A stretch of 51,913 nucleotides of DNA from Stagnimonas sp. (GTDB lineage Bacteria; Pseudomonadota; Gammaproteobacteria; Nevskiales; Nevskiaceae), in assembly GCA_030696045.1 (NCBI GenBank), contig JAUYNO010000016.1, positions 1-51,913 on the forward strand, given 5' to 3'. Within the stretch, counting starts at the first letter, position 1, and each line of letters opens with the position of its first letter. Shown here one piece after another: positions 40,849 to 48,553 of the stretch. A program made the translations under genes and the position numbers. The notes below the pieces were generated by a model, which had not been told where the DNA came from, ran no database searches, and worked only from the letters and a program-made list of their open reading frames with translations.

Positions 40849-40871
40849 GGCCCTCCGAGCGAGGGCCTTTT
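40849..40871 (+). terminator. Rho-independent terminator after tRNA-Gly
   Basis: GGCCCTC (40849-40855), loop CGAGC, GAGGGCC (40861-40867), then TTTT. It sits 12 bases after the tRNA and 13 bases before thiS, so thiS-thiG must use read-through or a promoter overlapping this region. Confidence 0.85.
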
Positions 40872-40883
40872 CGCGAGAGGTCC

Positions 40884-41084
40884 ATGCCCCTGACCGTCAA
40901 CGGACGACCTGAGCCGCTGCCCAGCCCGGCGACGCTCGATGGCCTGGTCTCCGCGCTGAAGCTGGGCGGCCAGCGCCTTGCCATCGAACACAACGGCGAG
41001 ATCGTGCCGCGTAGCCGGTGGCCCGAAACCACGTTGGCCGAGGCCGACCAGATCGAGATCGTCCGCGCCATCGGCGGCGGCTAG
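40884..41084 (+). CDS. thiS: ThiS sulfur carrier protein
   Basis: 66 residues with a ubiquitin-like fold: MPLTVNGRPEPLPSPATLDGLVSALKLGGQRLAIEHNGEIVPRSRWPETTLAEADQIEIVRAIGGG. The C-terminal Gly-Gly is the site that is adenylated and converted to a thiocarboxylate for thiazole synthesis. It starts at ATG 40884 after AGAGG and lies 15 bp before thiG, the usual pairing. No TPP riboswitch is visible upstream. Confidence 0.95.
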   Translation: MPLTVNGRPEPLPSPATLDGLVSALKLGGQRLAIEHNGEIVPRSRWPETTLAEADQIEIVRAIGGG

Positions 41085-41099
41085 AACCAGCAGAGACCC

Positions 41100-41882
41100 A
41101 TGGACCAAGACAAGCTCAGCATCGCCGGCAAGACCTATTCCTCCCGCCTGCTGGTCGGCAGTGGCAAGTACAAGGACTTCGCCGAGAACGCCGCCGCCGC
41201 CGAGGCCAGTGGCGCCGAGATCGTCACGGTCGCCATCCGCCGGGTGAACCTGGGCCAGGACGCCAACGCGCCCAACCTGCTCGACTTCATCCGCCCGGAC
41301 CGCTACACCCTGCTGCCCAATACCGCCGGCTGCTACACCGCCGAGGACGCGGTGCGCACCTGCCGGCTGGCGCGCGAACTGCTCGACGGTCACCGGCTGG
41401 TGAAGCTGGAAGTGCTGGGCGATCCCAAGACGCTCTACCCCGACATCACGGCGACCCTCGAAGCGGCCAAGACCCTGGTGCGGGAGGGCTTCGAGGTGAT
41501 GGTCTACTGCACCGACGATCCGATCCAGTGCAAGCGGCTGGAAGAGATTGGCTGTGTCGCGGTGATGCCGCTGGCGGCGCCGATCGGCTCCGGTCTCGGC
41601 ATCCAGAACCGCTACAACATCCTGGCCATCGTCGAACAGGCCAAGGTGCCGATCATCGTCGATGCCGGCGTCGGCACCGCCAGCGATGCCGCCATCGCCA
41701 TGGAGCTGGGCTGCGACGGGGTGCTGATGAATACCGCGATTGCTGAGGCGCGGAATCCGGTGCTGATGGCCAGCGCCATGCGCCACGCCATCATCGCTGG
41801 GCGTGAGGCCTTTCTCGCCGGGCGCATGCCGCGCCGGCGCTATGCCTCGGCTTCCTCGCCCCTGGACGGTGTGATCGGGTGA
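41100..41882 (+). CDS. thiG: Thiazole synthase ThiG
   Basis: 260 residues. Family hallmarks are [65 protein letters not shown] (the Schiff-base Lys), [36 protein letters not shown] and [33 protein letters not shown]. The enzyme forms the thiazole phosphate of thiamin from deoxyxylulose phosphate, dehydroglycine and ThiS thiocarboxylate. Its stop overlaps the GTG start of the next gene by three bases. Confidence 0.97.
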   Translation: MDQDKLSIAGKTYSSRLLVGSGKYKDFAENAAAAEASGAEIVTVAIRRVNLGQDANAPNLLDFIRPDRYTLLPNTAGCYTAEDAVRTCRLARELLDGHRLVKLEVLGDPKTLYPDITATLEAAKTLVREGFEVMVYCTDDPIQCKRLEEIGCVAVMPLAAPIGSGLGIQNRYNILAIVEQAKVPIIVDAGVGTASDAAIAMELGCDGVLMNTAIAEARNPVLMASAMRHAIIAGREAFLAGRMPRRRYASASSPLDGVIG

Positions 41883-42319
41883 GGACTCGCGGATTTGCGA
41901 GCATCGCTCGCAGCGAGGCCGAACGCCCGGCCAAGGATGGCCGGGCAGGGGTCTCCAAGAAGAGGGTCGTCGCGCCAGGGACGGCAGCGCGCACCGAGCA
42001 AACTGAACTCGCTGAGCTGCGCCAGATTCCGAGCGTCGGCCCCTCGCTGGCGCGCGATCTGCTGTCGCTCGGCGTGCGCCGAATCGCCGATCTGAAGCAG
42101 CGCGATCCGCAGGCGATGTACGACGCGTTGTGCGAGCAGAAGGGCCAGCACCAGGATCGCTGCGTGCTCTACACCTTCCGTTGCGCCGTCTACTACGCCA
42201 GCACCCCCAAGCCCGCTCCCGAGAAGCTGAAGTGGTGGAACTGGAAGGACACACCGGGTGTAGCCGAGAAGGCGCGCAAGGCAGCGGCGCGGCGCGGACT
42301 GCGGCCAGCGGGAGCCTGA
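41879..42319 (+). CDS. Helix-hairpin-helix protein of the Cdd1 (pathogenicity-locus) family
   Basis: 146 residues as read from GTG 41879. The core [65 protein letters not shown] is the Cdd1 pattern: a helix-hairpin-helix (IPSVGPSLA) followed by [13 protein letters not shown]. The first 40 residues are basic and low in similarity, so a later start is possible. The family is widespread but without a defined role; DNA binding through the hairpin is likely. Position after thiG may only reflect operon packing. Confidence 0.83.
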   Translation: MRTRGFASIARSEAERPAKDGRAGVSKKRVVAPGTAARTEQTELAELRQIPSVGPSLARDLLSLGVRRIADLKQRDPQAMYDALCEQKGQHQDRCVLYTFRCAVYYASTPKPAPEKLKWWNWKDTPGVAEKARKAAARRGLRPAGA

Positions 42320-42323
42320 ACCC

Positions 42324-42941
42324 ATGAGCTTGTATGTACCGCGCCAGTTCGTGGCCGAAAGCGAAGCCGACGCGCTGGCGTTGATCCGCGAGCATCCCTT
42401 CGCGACCCTGATCACCAGCGTCGCCGGTGCCGAGCCGCACATCAGCCATCTGCCCCTGCTGCTGGAAGCCGATGGCTCGCTGAGCGGACACATGGCGCGT
42501 GCCAATCCGCATTGGCAGGCATTTGCAGCTGGCCACACGGTCGCGATCTTCCGCGGCCCCCACGCCTATATCTCGCCGCGCTGGTATGTCGAGCCGGCGC
42601 GCGAGGTGCCGACCTGGAACTACAGTGTCGCGCACGTCCACGGACGGCCCGAACTGATGGAGGACGCGGCCAGCAAGCTGGCGCTGGTGGATCGCACCAG
42701 CGCGCTGTTCGAGCCCGAGATCGAGCCCTGGAAGCGGCAGGTCGAGGGTGCGCGCCTGGATGCCTTCATCAACGCCATCGTCGCCTTCCACATTGCGCCT
42801 ACGCACATCGAATCGAAATTCAAGATGAATCAGAACAAGACGCCGATGGATCGGGCGCAGGTTGTTGTGCAGTTGCAGGGCAGCGGCCATCCCGAGCTGA
42901 TTGCCATGGCCGACTGGATGAAGCGCCATGAGCGAGCCTGA
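42324..42941 (+). CDS. PaiB-like FMN-binding protein
   Basis: 205 residues. Matches the PaiB/FMN-binding negative regulator family in order: MSLYVPRQFVAESEADALALIREHPFATLIT, AEPHISHLPLLLE, GHMARANPHWQ, VAIFRGPHAYISPRWY, VPTWNYSVAHVHG and HIESKFKMNQNKTPMDRAQVV. The fold is a split beta-barrel binding FMN. Bacillus PaiB was described as a regulator of protease genes; enzymatic roles are also possible. It overlaps trmB by 14 bp, so the two are probably translationally coupled. Confidence 0.92.
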   Translation: MSLYVPRQFVAESEADALALIREHPFATLITSVAGAEPHISHLPLLLEADGSLSGHMARANPHWQAFAAGHTVAIFRGPHAYISPRWYVEPAREVPTWNYSVAHVHGRPELMEDAASKLALVDRTSALFEPEIEPWKRQVEGARLDAFINAIVAFHIAPTHIESKFKMNQNKTPMDRAQVVVQLQGSGHPELIAMADWMKRHERA

Positions 42942-43632
42942 TCCGGTAGCGTCACCGGCGCCGTTCCGCCGCGAGATCAAGTCCTTCGTGCGCCGCGAAG
43001 GGCGCATGACCGATTCGCAGAAGGACGCGCTCGCCACCCTCTGGCCGCGCTATGGCATCGAGGCTCCGGCGCCCGGCACCCGGCTCGATCCGGCGCTGCT
43101 GTTCGGCCGCGCCGCGCCGCTGGTGTTCGAGATCGGCTTCGGCGCCGGCGAGGCCCTGCTGTCGCGCGCCGGGCAGGCGCCGGAGTGCGATTTCATCGGC
43201 GCCGAGGTGCATCGCCCCGGCGTCGGCCGCGTGCTCAACCGCGCCGAGAAGGCCGGCCTGCGCAATCTGCGCGTGGTCTGCCACGACGCCGTCGAGGTGC
43301 TGCGGGACTGGTTGCCGGAGCAGAGCCTGGACGAGCTGATCCTGGAATTCCCCGACCCCTGGCACAAGACCCGGCACCACAAGCGCCGCATCGTGCAGCC
43401 GGCCTTCGCCAGCCTGGTCGCCAGCCGCCTGAAGCCGGGTGGCCGGTTTCGCCTCGCCACCGACTGGGCGCCTTATGCCGAGCACATGCGCGAGGTGCTG
43501 GATGCCGCGCCGGAGTTTGAAGGCGGCCCGGTGCCGCGCCCGCCCAGTCGCCCGGTCACCCGCTTCGAGGCGCGCGGCGAGCGGCTCGGTCACCAGTTCG
43601 CAGATTTTTGTTATCGGCGGCGCCCGGTCTAA
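42928..43632 (+). CDS. trmB: tRNA (guanine-N7-)-methyltransferase TrmB
   Basis: 234 residues. Motifs are REIKSFVRREGRMTDSQKDAL, PLVFEIGFGAGEALLSRA (SAM binding), FIGAEVHRPGVGRVLNRAEKAGLRNLRVVCHDAVEVL, LDELILEFPDPWHKTRHHKRRIVQPAFASLVASRLKPGG (the family signature) and TRFEARGERLGHQFADFCYRR at the C-terminus. It methylates G46 of tRNAs. Start ATG 42928 lies inside the preceding gene. Confidence 0.97.
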   Translation: MSEPDPVASPAPFRREIKSFVRREGRMTDSQKDALATLWPRYGIEAPAPGTRLDPALLFGRAAPLVFEIGFGAGEALLSRAGQAPECDFIGAEVHRPGVGRVLNRAEKAGLRNLRVVCHDAVEVLRDWLPEQSLDELILEFPDPWHKTRHHKRRIVQPAFASLVASRLKPGGRFRLATDWAPYAEHMREVLDAAPEFEGGPVPRPPSRPVTRFEARGERLGHQFADFCYRRRPV

Positions 43633-43669
43633 CGCTGACAGCAGGCGCCTGCTCGGGCGAGACTAGGGC

Positions 43670-44542
43670 ATGTCCGCCCGCCACCCCATCATCGCGGTCA
43701 CCGGTTCTTCTGGCGCCGGGACCAGCACCGCCAAGCGGGTGTTCGAGCGCATCTTCTCGGACCTGGGCCTGAACGCCGCTTACGTCGAGGGCGACAGCTT
43801 TCACGCCTACGAACGTGACAGCTGGCGGCAGATGCTGGAGCGCGCCCGCATCCGCGGCGAAACACTGTCGCTGTTCGGCACCCAGGGCAATCTGTTTGGA
43901 CGGCTGGAGGCGCTGTTCCGCGAGTACGGCGAGCGCGGCACCGGCCTCGCGCGCCACTATCTGCACACCGAGGACGAGGCGCGCGTCGCGCACCAGAGCC
44001 CCGGCACTTTTACCCCCTGGAAGCGGCTGCCGGATGGCAGCGACATGCTGTTCTACGAGGGGCTGCACGGGGGCCTGGTGACCAGCGAGGTGAATGTCGC
44101 CCAGCACGTCGACCTGCTGGTGGGGGTGACGCCGATCATCAACCTGGAATGGATCCAGAAGATCAGCCGCGATACCGCCGACCGTGGCTATACCTCGCAG
44201 GAAGTCACCTCCAACATCCTGCGCCGCATGCCCGACTACGTGAACTACATCCTGCCGCAGTTCTCGCGCACCGACGTCAACTTCCAGCGAGTGCCGCTGG
44301 TCGATACCTCGAACCCCTTCGAGCCGCAGGCGATCCCGGCGCCGGAGGAAAGCCTGATCGTCATCCACTTCAACAAGGCGGCGCGCTTCGAGGCGAGCTT
44401 CGAGGGCATCCTGGCGCTGGTCCCGGACTCCTTCATCTCCAGCCAGAACACCGTGGTGATCCCGGGCGAGCAGCTGGACCAGGCGATGGAACTGCTGCTG
44501 GGCGACGCCATCGAGCACCTGGCGGAGCGTCGCCGTCGTTAG
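43670..44542 (+). CDS. Phosphoribulokinase
   Basis: 290 residues, the length of bacterial class I enzymes. P-loop PIIAVTGSSGAGTSTAKRVF (residues 6-25), YVEGDSFHAYERDSWRQML, GTGLARHYLHTEDEARVAHQSPGTFTPWKRLPDGSDMLFYEGLHGG (Walker B-like) and VGVTPIINLEWIQKISRDTADRGYTSQEV are diagnostic. It phosphorylates ribulose 5-phosphate with ATP. No RuBisCO gene is in the window. Relatives of this type (PrkB) are found in non-autotrophic enterobacteria, where the role is unclear. Confidence 0.93.
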   Translation: MSARHPIIAVTGSSGAGTSTAKRVFERIFSDLGLNAAYVEGDSFHAYERDSWRQMLERARIRGETLSLFGTQGNLFGRLEALFREYGERGTGLARHYLHTEDEARVAHQSPGTFTPWKRLPDGSDMLFYEGLHGGLVTSEVNVAQHVDLLVGVTPIINLEWIQKISRDTADRGYTSQEVTSNILRRMPDYVNYILPQFSRTDVNFQRVPLVDTSNPFEPQAIPAPEESLIVIHFNKAARFEASFEGILALVPDSFISSQNTVVIPGEQLDQAMELLLGDAIEHLAERRRR

Positions 44543-44552
44543 CATGGGCGCC

Positions 44553-45584
44553 ATGGAATACCGCCCACTCGGCCGCACCGACCTGAAGGTCTCGCTGCTC
44601 GGCCTCGGCACCATGACCTGGGGCGAGCAGAACAGCGAGGCCGAGGCGCATGCGCAGATGGACCGCGCGGTTGCCGAGGGCGTCAATTTCTTCGACGCCG
44701 CCGAGATGTACCCGGTGCCGCCGCGCGCCGAGACCCAGGGCCGCACCGAGCAGTACATCGGCAGCTGGTTCGCGCGGACCGGCCGGCGCACCGACATCGT
44801 GCTCGCCACCAAGGTGACGGGACCGGGCATGTTCCCCTACCTGCGCGGCGGCTCCTGCCTGGACCGCGCCAGCGTGCTGGCCGCCTGCGATGCCTCGCTC
44901 CAGCGCCTGCGCACGGACTGGATCGACCTCTACCAGGTGCACTGGCCGCAGCGGCCGACCAATTTCTTCGGCCAGCTCGGCTACACGCCGCAGGAGCGCG
45001 ACGGCCCCGGCATCGAGGAAACCTACGGCGCGCTCGCCGAACTGGTACAGGCCGGCAAGGTGCGCCAGCTAGGCATTTCCAACGAAACGCCCTGGGGCCT
45101 GGCCGAGTATCTGCGCCTGGAGCGCGAGCGGGGCTGGCCGCGCATCGCCAGCATCCAGAATCCCTACTCCCTGCTCAACCGTAGCTATGAAGTCGGTCTG
45201 GCCGAATTTGCCCATCGTGAACAAGTCGGCCTGCTCGCCTACTCGCCGCTGGCGATGGGCAAGCTTAGCGGCAAGTACGAAAACGGCCAGAAGCCGCCGG
45301 ATGCGCGGCTGACCCTGTTCTCGCGCTTCCAGCGCTACAGCACGCCGGAGGCGGATGCCGCCACCGCCGAGTACCTGCAGCTGGCGCGCGCGCACGGCCT
45401 GGACCCGGCGCAGATGGCGCTGGCCTATGTCAGCAGCCGGCCCTTCGTCACCAGTACCCTGATCGGCGCCACCACGCCAGCGCAGCTGACCAGCAACCTT
45501 GCTTCCGTGCGGCTGTCGCTCGGCAAGGACGTGCTGGCGGGCATCGAAGCCATCCACCGCCGCCACAGCAATCCATGTCCCTGA
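44553..45584 (+). CDS. Aldo/keto reductase (Tas-like)
   Basis: About 343 residues from ATG 44553 (MEYRPLGRTDLKVSLLGLGTMTWGEQNSE); ATG 44544 is in frame and would add three residues. The catalytic tetrad is visible: Asp and Tyr in FFDAAEMYP, Lys in VLATKVTG and His in YQVHWPQR. QAGKVRQLGISNETPWGLAEYL and the NADPH-binding C-terminus (STLIGATTPAQLTSNLASV) follow the Tas subfamily. It reduces an aldehyde or ketone with NADPH; the substrate is unknown. It overlaps plsY by 10 bp. Confidence 0.93.
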   Translation: MEYRPLGRTDLKVSLLGLGTMTWGEQNSEAEAHAQMDRAVAEGVNFFDAAEMYPVPPRAETQGRTEQYIGSWFARTGRRTDIVLATKVTGPGMFPYLRGGSCLDRASVLAACDASLQRLRTDWIDLYQVHWPQRPTNFFGQLGYTPQERDGPGIEETYGALAELVQAGKVRQLGISNETPWGLAEYLRLERERGWPRIASIQNPYSLLNRSYEVGLAEFAHREQVGLLAYSPLAMGKLSGKYENGQKPPDARLTLFSRFQRYSTPEADAATAEYLQLARAHGLDPAQMALAYVSSRPFVTSTLIGATTPAQLTSNLASVRLSLGKDVLAGIEAIHRRHSNPCP

Positions 45585-46222
45585 TCCTGACCTCCTTCGG
45601 CCTGATGGTGCTGGCCTACCTGCTGGGCTCGCTGATGGGCGGCTTCATCGTCGGACGGCTCCGGGGTGGCATCGACCTGCGCGCCAGCGGTAGCGGCAAT
45701 GTCGGCGCCACCAATGCCCTGCGGACTCAGGGCACCGCCTTCGCGCTGGCGGTGCTGCTCATCGACATCGGCAAGGGCGTGGTCGCGGCGCTGCTGCTGC
45801 CGCGCCTGATCGGTGGCGCGGCGACGCCGGAACTTGGCTACGCCTGCGGCGCGGCGGCGGTGCTGGGCCACTGCTATCCGCTCTGGCACCGCTTCCAGGG
45901 CGGCAAGGGCGTCGCCACCGTCGCCGGCGTGTTCGCGGCGCTGCTGCCGGCGACCTTCCTCTGGATCATCGCCGCCTTCGTGCTGGTGGTGCTGCTGACC
46001 GGCACGGTAAGCCTAGCGACGCTGAGCGCCAGCGCGGTGGCGCTGTTGCAGGTCAGCTGCTTCTCCTCCGGTGGCCTGTTCTCGGCCGCCGGTGCCTTCA
46101 CCGCGGCGATGGCCTTGCTGCTGGTGGTCAAGCACCGCGCCAACTGGGCGCGGCTGCGCGCCGGCAGCGAGCCACGGTTCGAGAAGGCGCGGCTGCTGGG
46201 TCGGGCCCTGGGTCTGAAGTGA
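45575..46222 (+). CDS. plsY: Glycerol-3-phosphate acyltransferase PlsY
   Basis: 215 residues. Membrane spans and motifs are in order: FGLMVLAYLLGSLMGGFIVGRL, DLRASGSGNVGATNALRTQG (substrate motif), LLIDIGKGVVAALLLPRL, GHCYPLWHRFQGGKGVATVAGVF and a C-terminal HRANWARLRAGSEPRF. PlsY transfers acyl from acyl phosphate to glycerol 3-phosphate in the first step of phospholipid synthesis. The start overlaps the reductase gene, and its stop overlaps birA as GTGA. Confidence 0.95.
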   Translation: MSLILTSFGLMVLAYLLGSLMGGFIVGRLRGGIDLRASGSGNVGATNALRTQGTAFALAVLLIDIGKGVVAALLLPRLIGGAATPELGYACGAAAVLGHCYPLWHRFQGGKGVATVAGVFAALLPATFLWIIAAFVLVVLLTGTVSLATLSASAVALLQVSCFSSGGLFSAAGAFTAAMALLLVVKHRANWARLRAGSEPRFEKARLLGRALGLK

Positions 46223-47202
46223 GCGACGCGACCCTGCTGGACCTGCTCGACGCTCTCGCCGACGGCGAGCGTCACTCCGGCGAGGCCCTGGCGACGCGCT
46301 TCGGCATCAGCCGCGCCGCGCTGGCCAAGCGGGTCGACAAGCTGCGCGACTGGGGCGTGGCCCTCGACGCCCAGCCCGGCGCCGGCTACCGGCTCGGCCA
46401 TCCGCTGCAACGCCTCGATGCCGCCGGCATCGCCGCCGCGCTGCCGCCGGCGGTGCGGGCGCTGGGGCTGGCGGTGGCGGTGGCGGCGCGCGTCGATTCC
46501 AGCAACAGCCGCCTGCTCGCGGCCGACCCCGCGCTGGATCCGCAGGCGCTGTTCGCCGAGAGCCAGACTGCCGGCCGTGGTCGCCGGGGCCGCGACTGGG
46601 TATCGCCCTTCGGCAGCAATCTCTATCTCTCGCTGGCCTGGAGCTTCCCGGCCTGGCCGGCGCGGCTCACGACCTTGCCGCTCGCGGTCGCGGTCGCCCT
46701 GGCGCGCGCGCTGGCCGCGCTCGGCCTGCCCGAGGCCGGCATCAAGTGGCCCAACGACCTGCACGCCGACGGCCGCAAGCTGGCCGGGGTGCTGATCGAG
46801 CCGCGCGGCGAAGCGGGCGGCCCCTGCCGCGTGGTGGTCGGCGTCGGCCTGAACCTGCACATGCAGGAGCCGCAGGCCGTGGGCCTCAGCCAACCCTGGA
46901 CCAGTCTCGCCGCCGCGCTCGCCGCGCGCGGGCGTGCGCCGCCGGCGCGGCAGGCGGTGGCGGTCGCGGTGCTGACGGAACTGGCCCTGGCGCTGCGGAA
47001 TTTCCAGGACCACGGCTTCAGTCCCTTCGCCGCCGAATGGCGCGGTCGCGATCTGCTGCGCGATCTTCCGGTGCGGGTCGAGGGTGCCGGTGGTTGCGAG
47101 GGCATCGCCCGCGGCATTGACAGTGATGGCGGGCTGATCGTCGAGGGCGATGGCGGACGCCGCGTGGTGCACGCCGGCGATGTCAGCGTGCGCGCGCAAT
47201 GA
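46219..47202 (+). CDS. birA: BirA biotin protein ligase and biotin-operon repressor
   Basis: 327 residues from GTG 46219. An N-terminal winged-helix domain (RHSGEALATRFGISRAALAKRVDKLRDWGV, about 18-47) makes this the regulatory BirA type. The ligase domain has QTAGRGRRGRDWVSPFGSNLYLSLAW (residues about 116-141; biotinyl-AMP binding) and AGIKWPNDLHADGRKLAGVLIEPRG. A C-terminal SH3-like domain ends at VVHAGDVSVRAQ. It biotinylates the carboxylase carrier. The end overlaps coaX as ATGA, a gene order seen elsewhere in gammaproteobacteria. Confidence 0.96.
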   Translation: MSDATLLDLLDALADGERHSGEALATRFGISRAALAKRVDKLRDWGVALDAQPGAGYRLGHPLQRLDAAGIAAALPPAVRALGLAVAVAARVDSSNSRLLAADPALDPQALFAESQTAGRGRRGRDWVSPFGSNLYLSLAWSFPAWPARLTTLPLAVAVALARALAALGLPEAGIKWPNDLHADGRKLAGVLIEPRGEAGGPCRVVVGVGLNLHMQEPQAVGLSQPWTSLAAALAARGRAPPARQAVAVAVLTELALALRNFQDHGFSPFAAEWRGRDLLRDLPVRVEGAGGCEGIARGIDSDGGLIVEGDGGRRVVHAGDVSVRAQ

Positions 47203-47927
47203 AGCTGCTGCTCGACCTCGGCAACACCCGCCTCAAGTGGGCGGTCTGGGACGGCGTGCTCGGCCCGGTGCGGGCGGAACCGCACCGCGACCGGCCGCTC
47301 GACGTGTTCCTTGCCCAGGCCTGGCCGGCGGTCGAGGCCGTTTGGCTGTCGGCGGTGCCGCGTCTCGCCGATCCCGCCGGCTGGAATGCCGCCGTGCTGG
47401 CGCATTGCGGCCTGCTGCCGCAGTTCGCGCACAGCATTGCGGAATGGCGGGGCCTGCGCAGCGCCTACGCCGAACCGCAGCGACTGGGCATCGACCGCTG
47501 GCTGGCGATGCTGGCGCTCTGGCAGCAGCTGCGCGCACCCTTCGTGGTGGTCAGCGCCGGCACCGCGCTGACCGTGGACCGGGTCGCCGCCGATGGTCGC
47601 CATCTGGGCGGCATCATCGCGCCCGGCTACGGCAGCACCCTGGCCTCGCTGCTCAAGGTCACGGCTACGCCGGGCCGGCCGACCGTGGTCGGCGCCGCCG
47701 ATCAGCTGGGCACCAGTTCCGAGACTGCCATCCGCCAGGGTGCCCTGTTCGCCGCCGTCGGCGCGGTCGAGCGCTGCCTGTCGCTGCCCGGCACCGATCC
47801 CACCGAACGTCGCATCCTCACCGGCGGCGATGCGGCGGCACTGCAAGCGCAACTGCCCGGCCACTGGGAGCGGCGGCCGGAGCTGGTGCTGGAAGGTTTG
47901 CTGGCGCTGGCGACCGCGCCTGCCTAA
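47199..47927 (+). CDS. coaX: Type III pantothenate kinase CoaX
   Basis: 242 residues. N-terminal phosphate motif MKLLLDLGNTRLKWAVWD, then GIDRWLAMLALWQQL (the GxDR pantothenate motif), FVVVSAGTALTVDRVAADGRHLGGIIAPG and RILTGGDAAALQAQL. It belongs to the ASKHA superfamily and makes 4'-phosphopantothenate, the first step to coenzyme A. It overlaps birA and is followed after 19 bp by a tRNA gene. Confidence 0.95.
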   Translation: MKLLLDLGNTRLKWAVWDGVLGPVRAEPHRDRPLDVFLAQAWPAVEAVWLSAVPRLADPAGWNAAVLAHCGLLPQFAHSIAEWRGLRSAYAEPQRLGIDRWLAMLALWQQLRAPFVVVSAGTALTVDRVAADGRHLGGIIAPGYGSTLASLLKVTATPGRPTVVGAADQLGTSSETAIRQGALFAAVGAVERCLSLPGTDPTERRILTGGDAAALQAQLPGHWERRPELVLEGLLALATAPA

Positions 47928-47946
47928 ACTGCGCGCCTTCTACCGG

Positions 47947-48021
47947 GCCGGCTTAGCACAGCGGTAGTGCAACGGTTTTGAAAACCGTAGGTCGGGGGTA
48001 CGAATCCCTCAGCCGGCACCA
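47947..48021 (+). tRNA. Anomalous tRNA: class I (Thr-like) body with UGA anticodon
   Basis: 75 nt including an encoded CCA. All stems pair fully: acceptor GCCGGCT/AGCCGGC, D-stem GCAC/GTGC, anticodon stem ACGGT/ACCGT, and T-stem GGGGG/CCCTC with one G-U. The anticodon loop TTTGAAA gives UGA, which reads the serine codon UCA. Serine tRNAs have a long variable arm, but this one has the short AGGTC. The body and its place after birA-coaX resemble the tRNA-Thr(UGU) that follows birA-coaA in Escherichia coli. One base (U36 to A) would convert that anticodon. The T-loop TACGAAT has A at the nearly invariant position 55. It may be a decayed tRNA-Thr, a mis-sense tRNA or a pseudo-tRNA. Confidence 0.8.
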
Positions 48022-48055
48022 TTTGTAGGTATCAAGACGACTCAAGAAGGCCCGA

Positions 48056-48081
48056 AACCTCGCAGAAATGTGGGGTTTTTT
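48056..48081 (+). terminator. Rho-independent terminator after the anomalous tRNA
   Basis: AACCTCGCA (48056-48064), loop GAAA, TGTGGGGTT (48069-48077) with two G-U pairs, then TTTT. It would end the birA-coaX-tRNA transcript. Confidence 0.8.
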
Positions 48082-48121
48082 GTTGTCTGTCGTATCAGGG
48101 TGGATCATCGGGGCTCGTGAC

Positions 48122-48177
48122 TTATCCGCTTTAGCCGGATAACAATCCGGATAAGTGCCACCAAGCAACCGGATAAC
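48122..48177. repeat. Three direct CCGGATAA(C/G) repeats with an inverted copy
   Basis: CCGGATAAC at 48135-48143, CCGGATAAG at 48147-48155 and CCGGATAAC at 48169-48177, with an inverted TTATCCG at 48122-48128 (pairing to CGGATAA). Spacings are 12 and 22 bp, roughly one and two helical turns. They lie just before the small gene at 48182 and could be binding sites for a regulator or a mobile-element remnant. Confidence 0.5.
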
Positions 48178-48181
48178 ACCG

Positions 48182-48478
48182 ATGGCCGCGCAGGCGCACA
48201 CTCTGGACGCCATCTTTAACCACCCGGCGTGTCGAGCCGCCCACAATCTGAGCGAGCACCTGCCGGCTGCCGAGACCTACATGCGGCTGGCGCTGAAGGT
48301 GCAGTCACAGTGCCGGACCACCCTCGAATCGCTGGCAGCTATCAAGAACCCGACCGTGGTGTTCGCCAAGCAAGCCAACATTGCTCACGGGCCGCAGCAG
48401 GTGAATAACCGAACAGTACGCGCACCCGCGCGCGCACGGAAAACCGGAAAACAAGCCAAACGAACTATCGGCAGATGA
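48182..48478 (+). CDS. Small conserved hypothetical, probably a truncated and frameshifted remnant
   Basis: 98 residues from ATG 48182. The segment AAQAHTLDAIFNHPACRAAHNLSEHLPAAETYMRLALKVQSQCRTTLESLAAIKNPTVVFAKQANIAHGPQQVNN resembles, from memory, the C-terminal part of a longer conserved hypothetical protein found scattered in beta- and gammaproteobacteria. Those relatives continue with an NEL-containing tail. Here NEL appears in a different frame (KPENKPNELSADEHG), reached by a slip in the CGCGCGCGCAC tract at 48427-48436. The N-terminal part usual in relatives is absent too. It is therefore likely a remnant, although it may still be translated. Function unknown. Confidence 0.45.
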   Translation: MAAQAHTLDAIFNHPACRAAHNLSEHLPAAETYMRLALKVQSQCRTTLESLAAIKNPTVVFAKQANIAHGPQQVNNRTVRAPARARKTGKQAKRTIGR

Positions 48479-48553
48479 GCATGGTCCGTTCGCAGCCACT
48501 GCCGCGACGGCTGGTGAGCCGCTCGGCGATGGATCGCCTCTCCCACCGGCATT

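Noticed and set aside
40838..40883. A TPP riboswitch before thiS-thiG
   Set aside because: Only 46 bases separate the tRNA and thiS and they are filled by a terminator hairpin; no THI-box-like sequence fits.
40689..43037. A 782-codon open frame on the minus strand across tRNA-Gly, thiS, thiG and the PaiB gene
   Set aside because: It runs through a tRNA and several strongly supported genes on the other strand and shows no family similarity; a shadow frame.
48122..48177. CRISPR array
   Set aside because: The repeats are 9 bp, unevenly spaced and only three in number, and no cas genes are present anywhere in the window.
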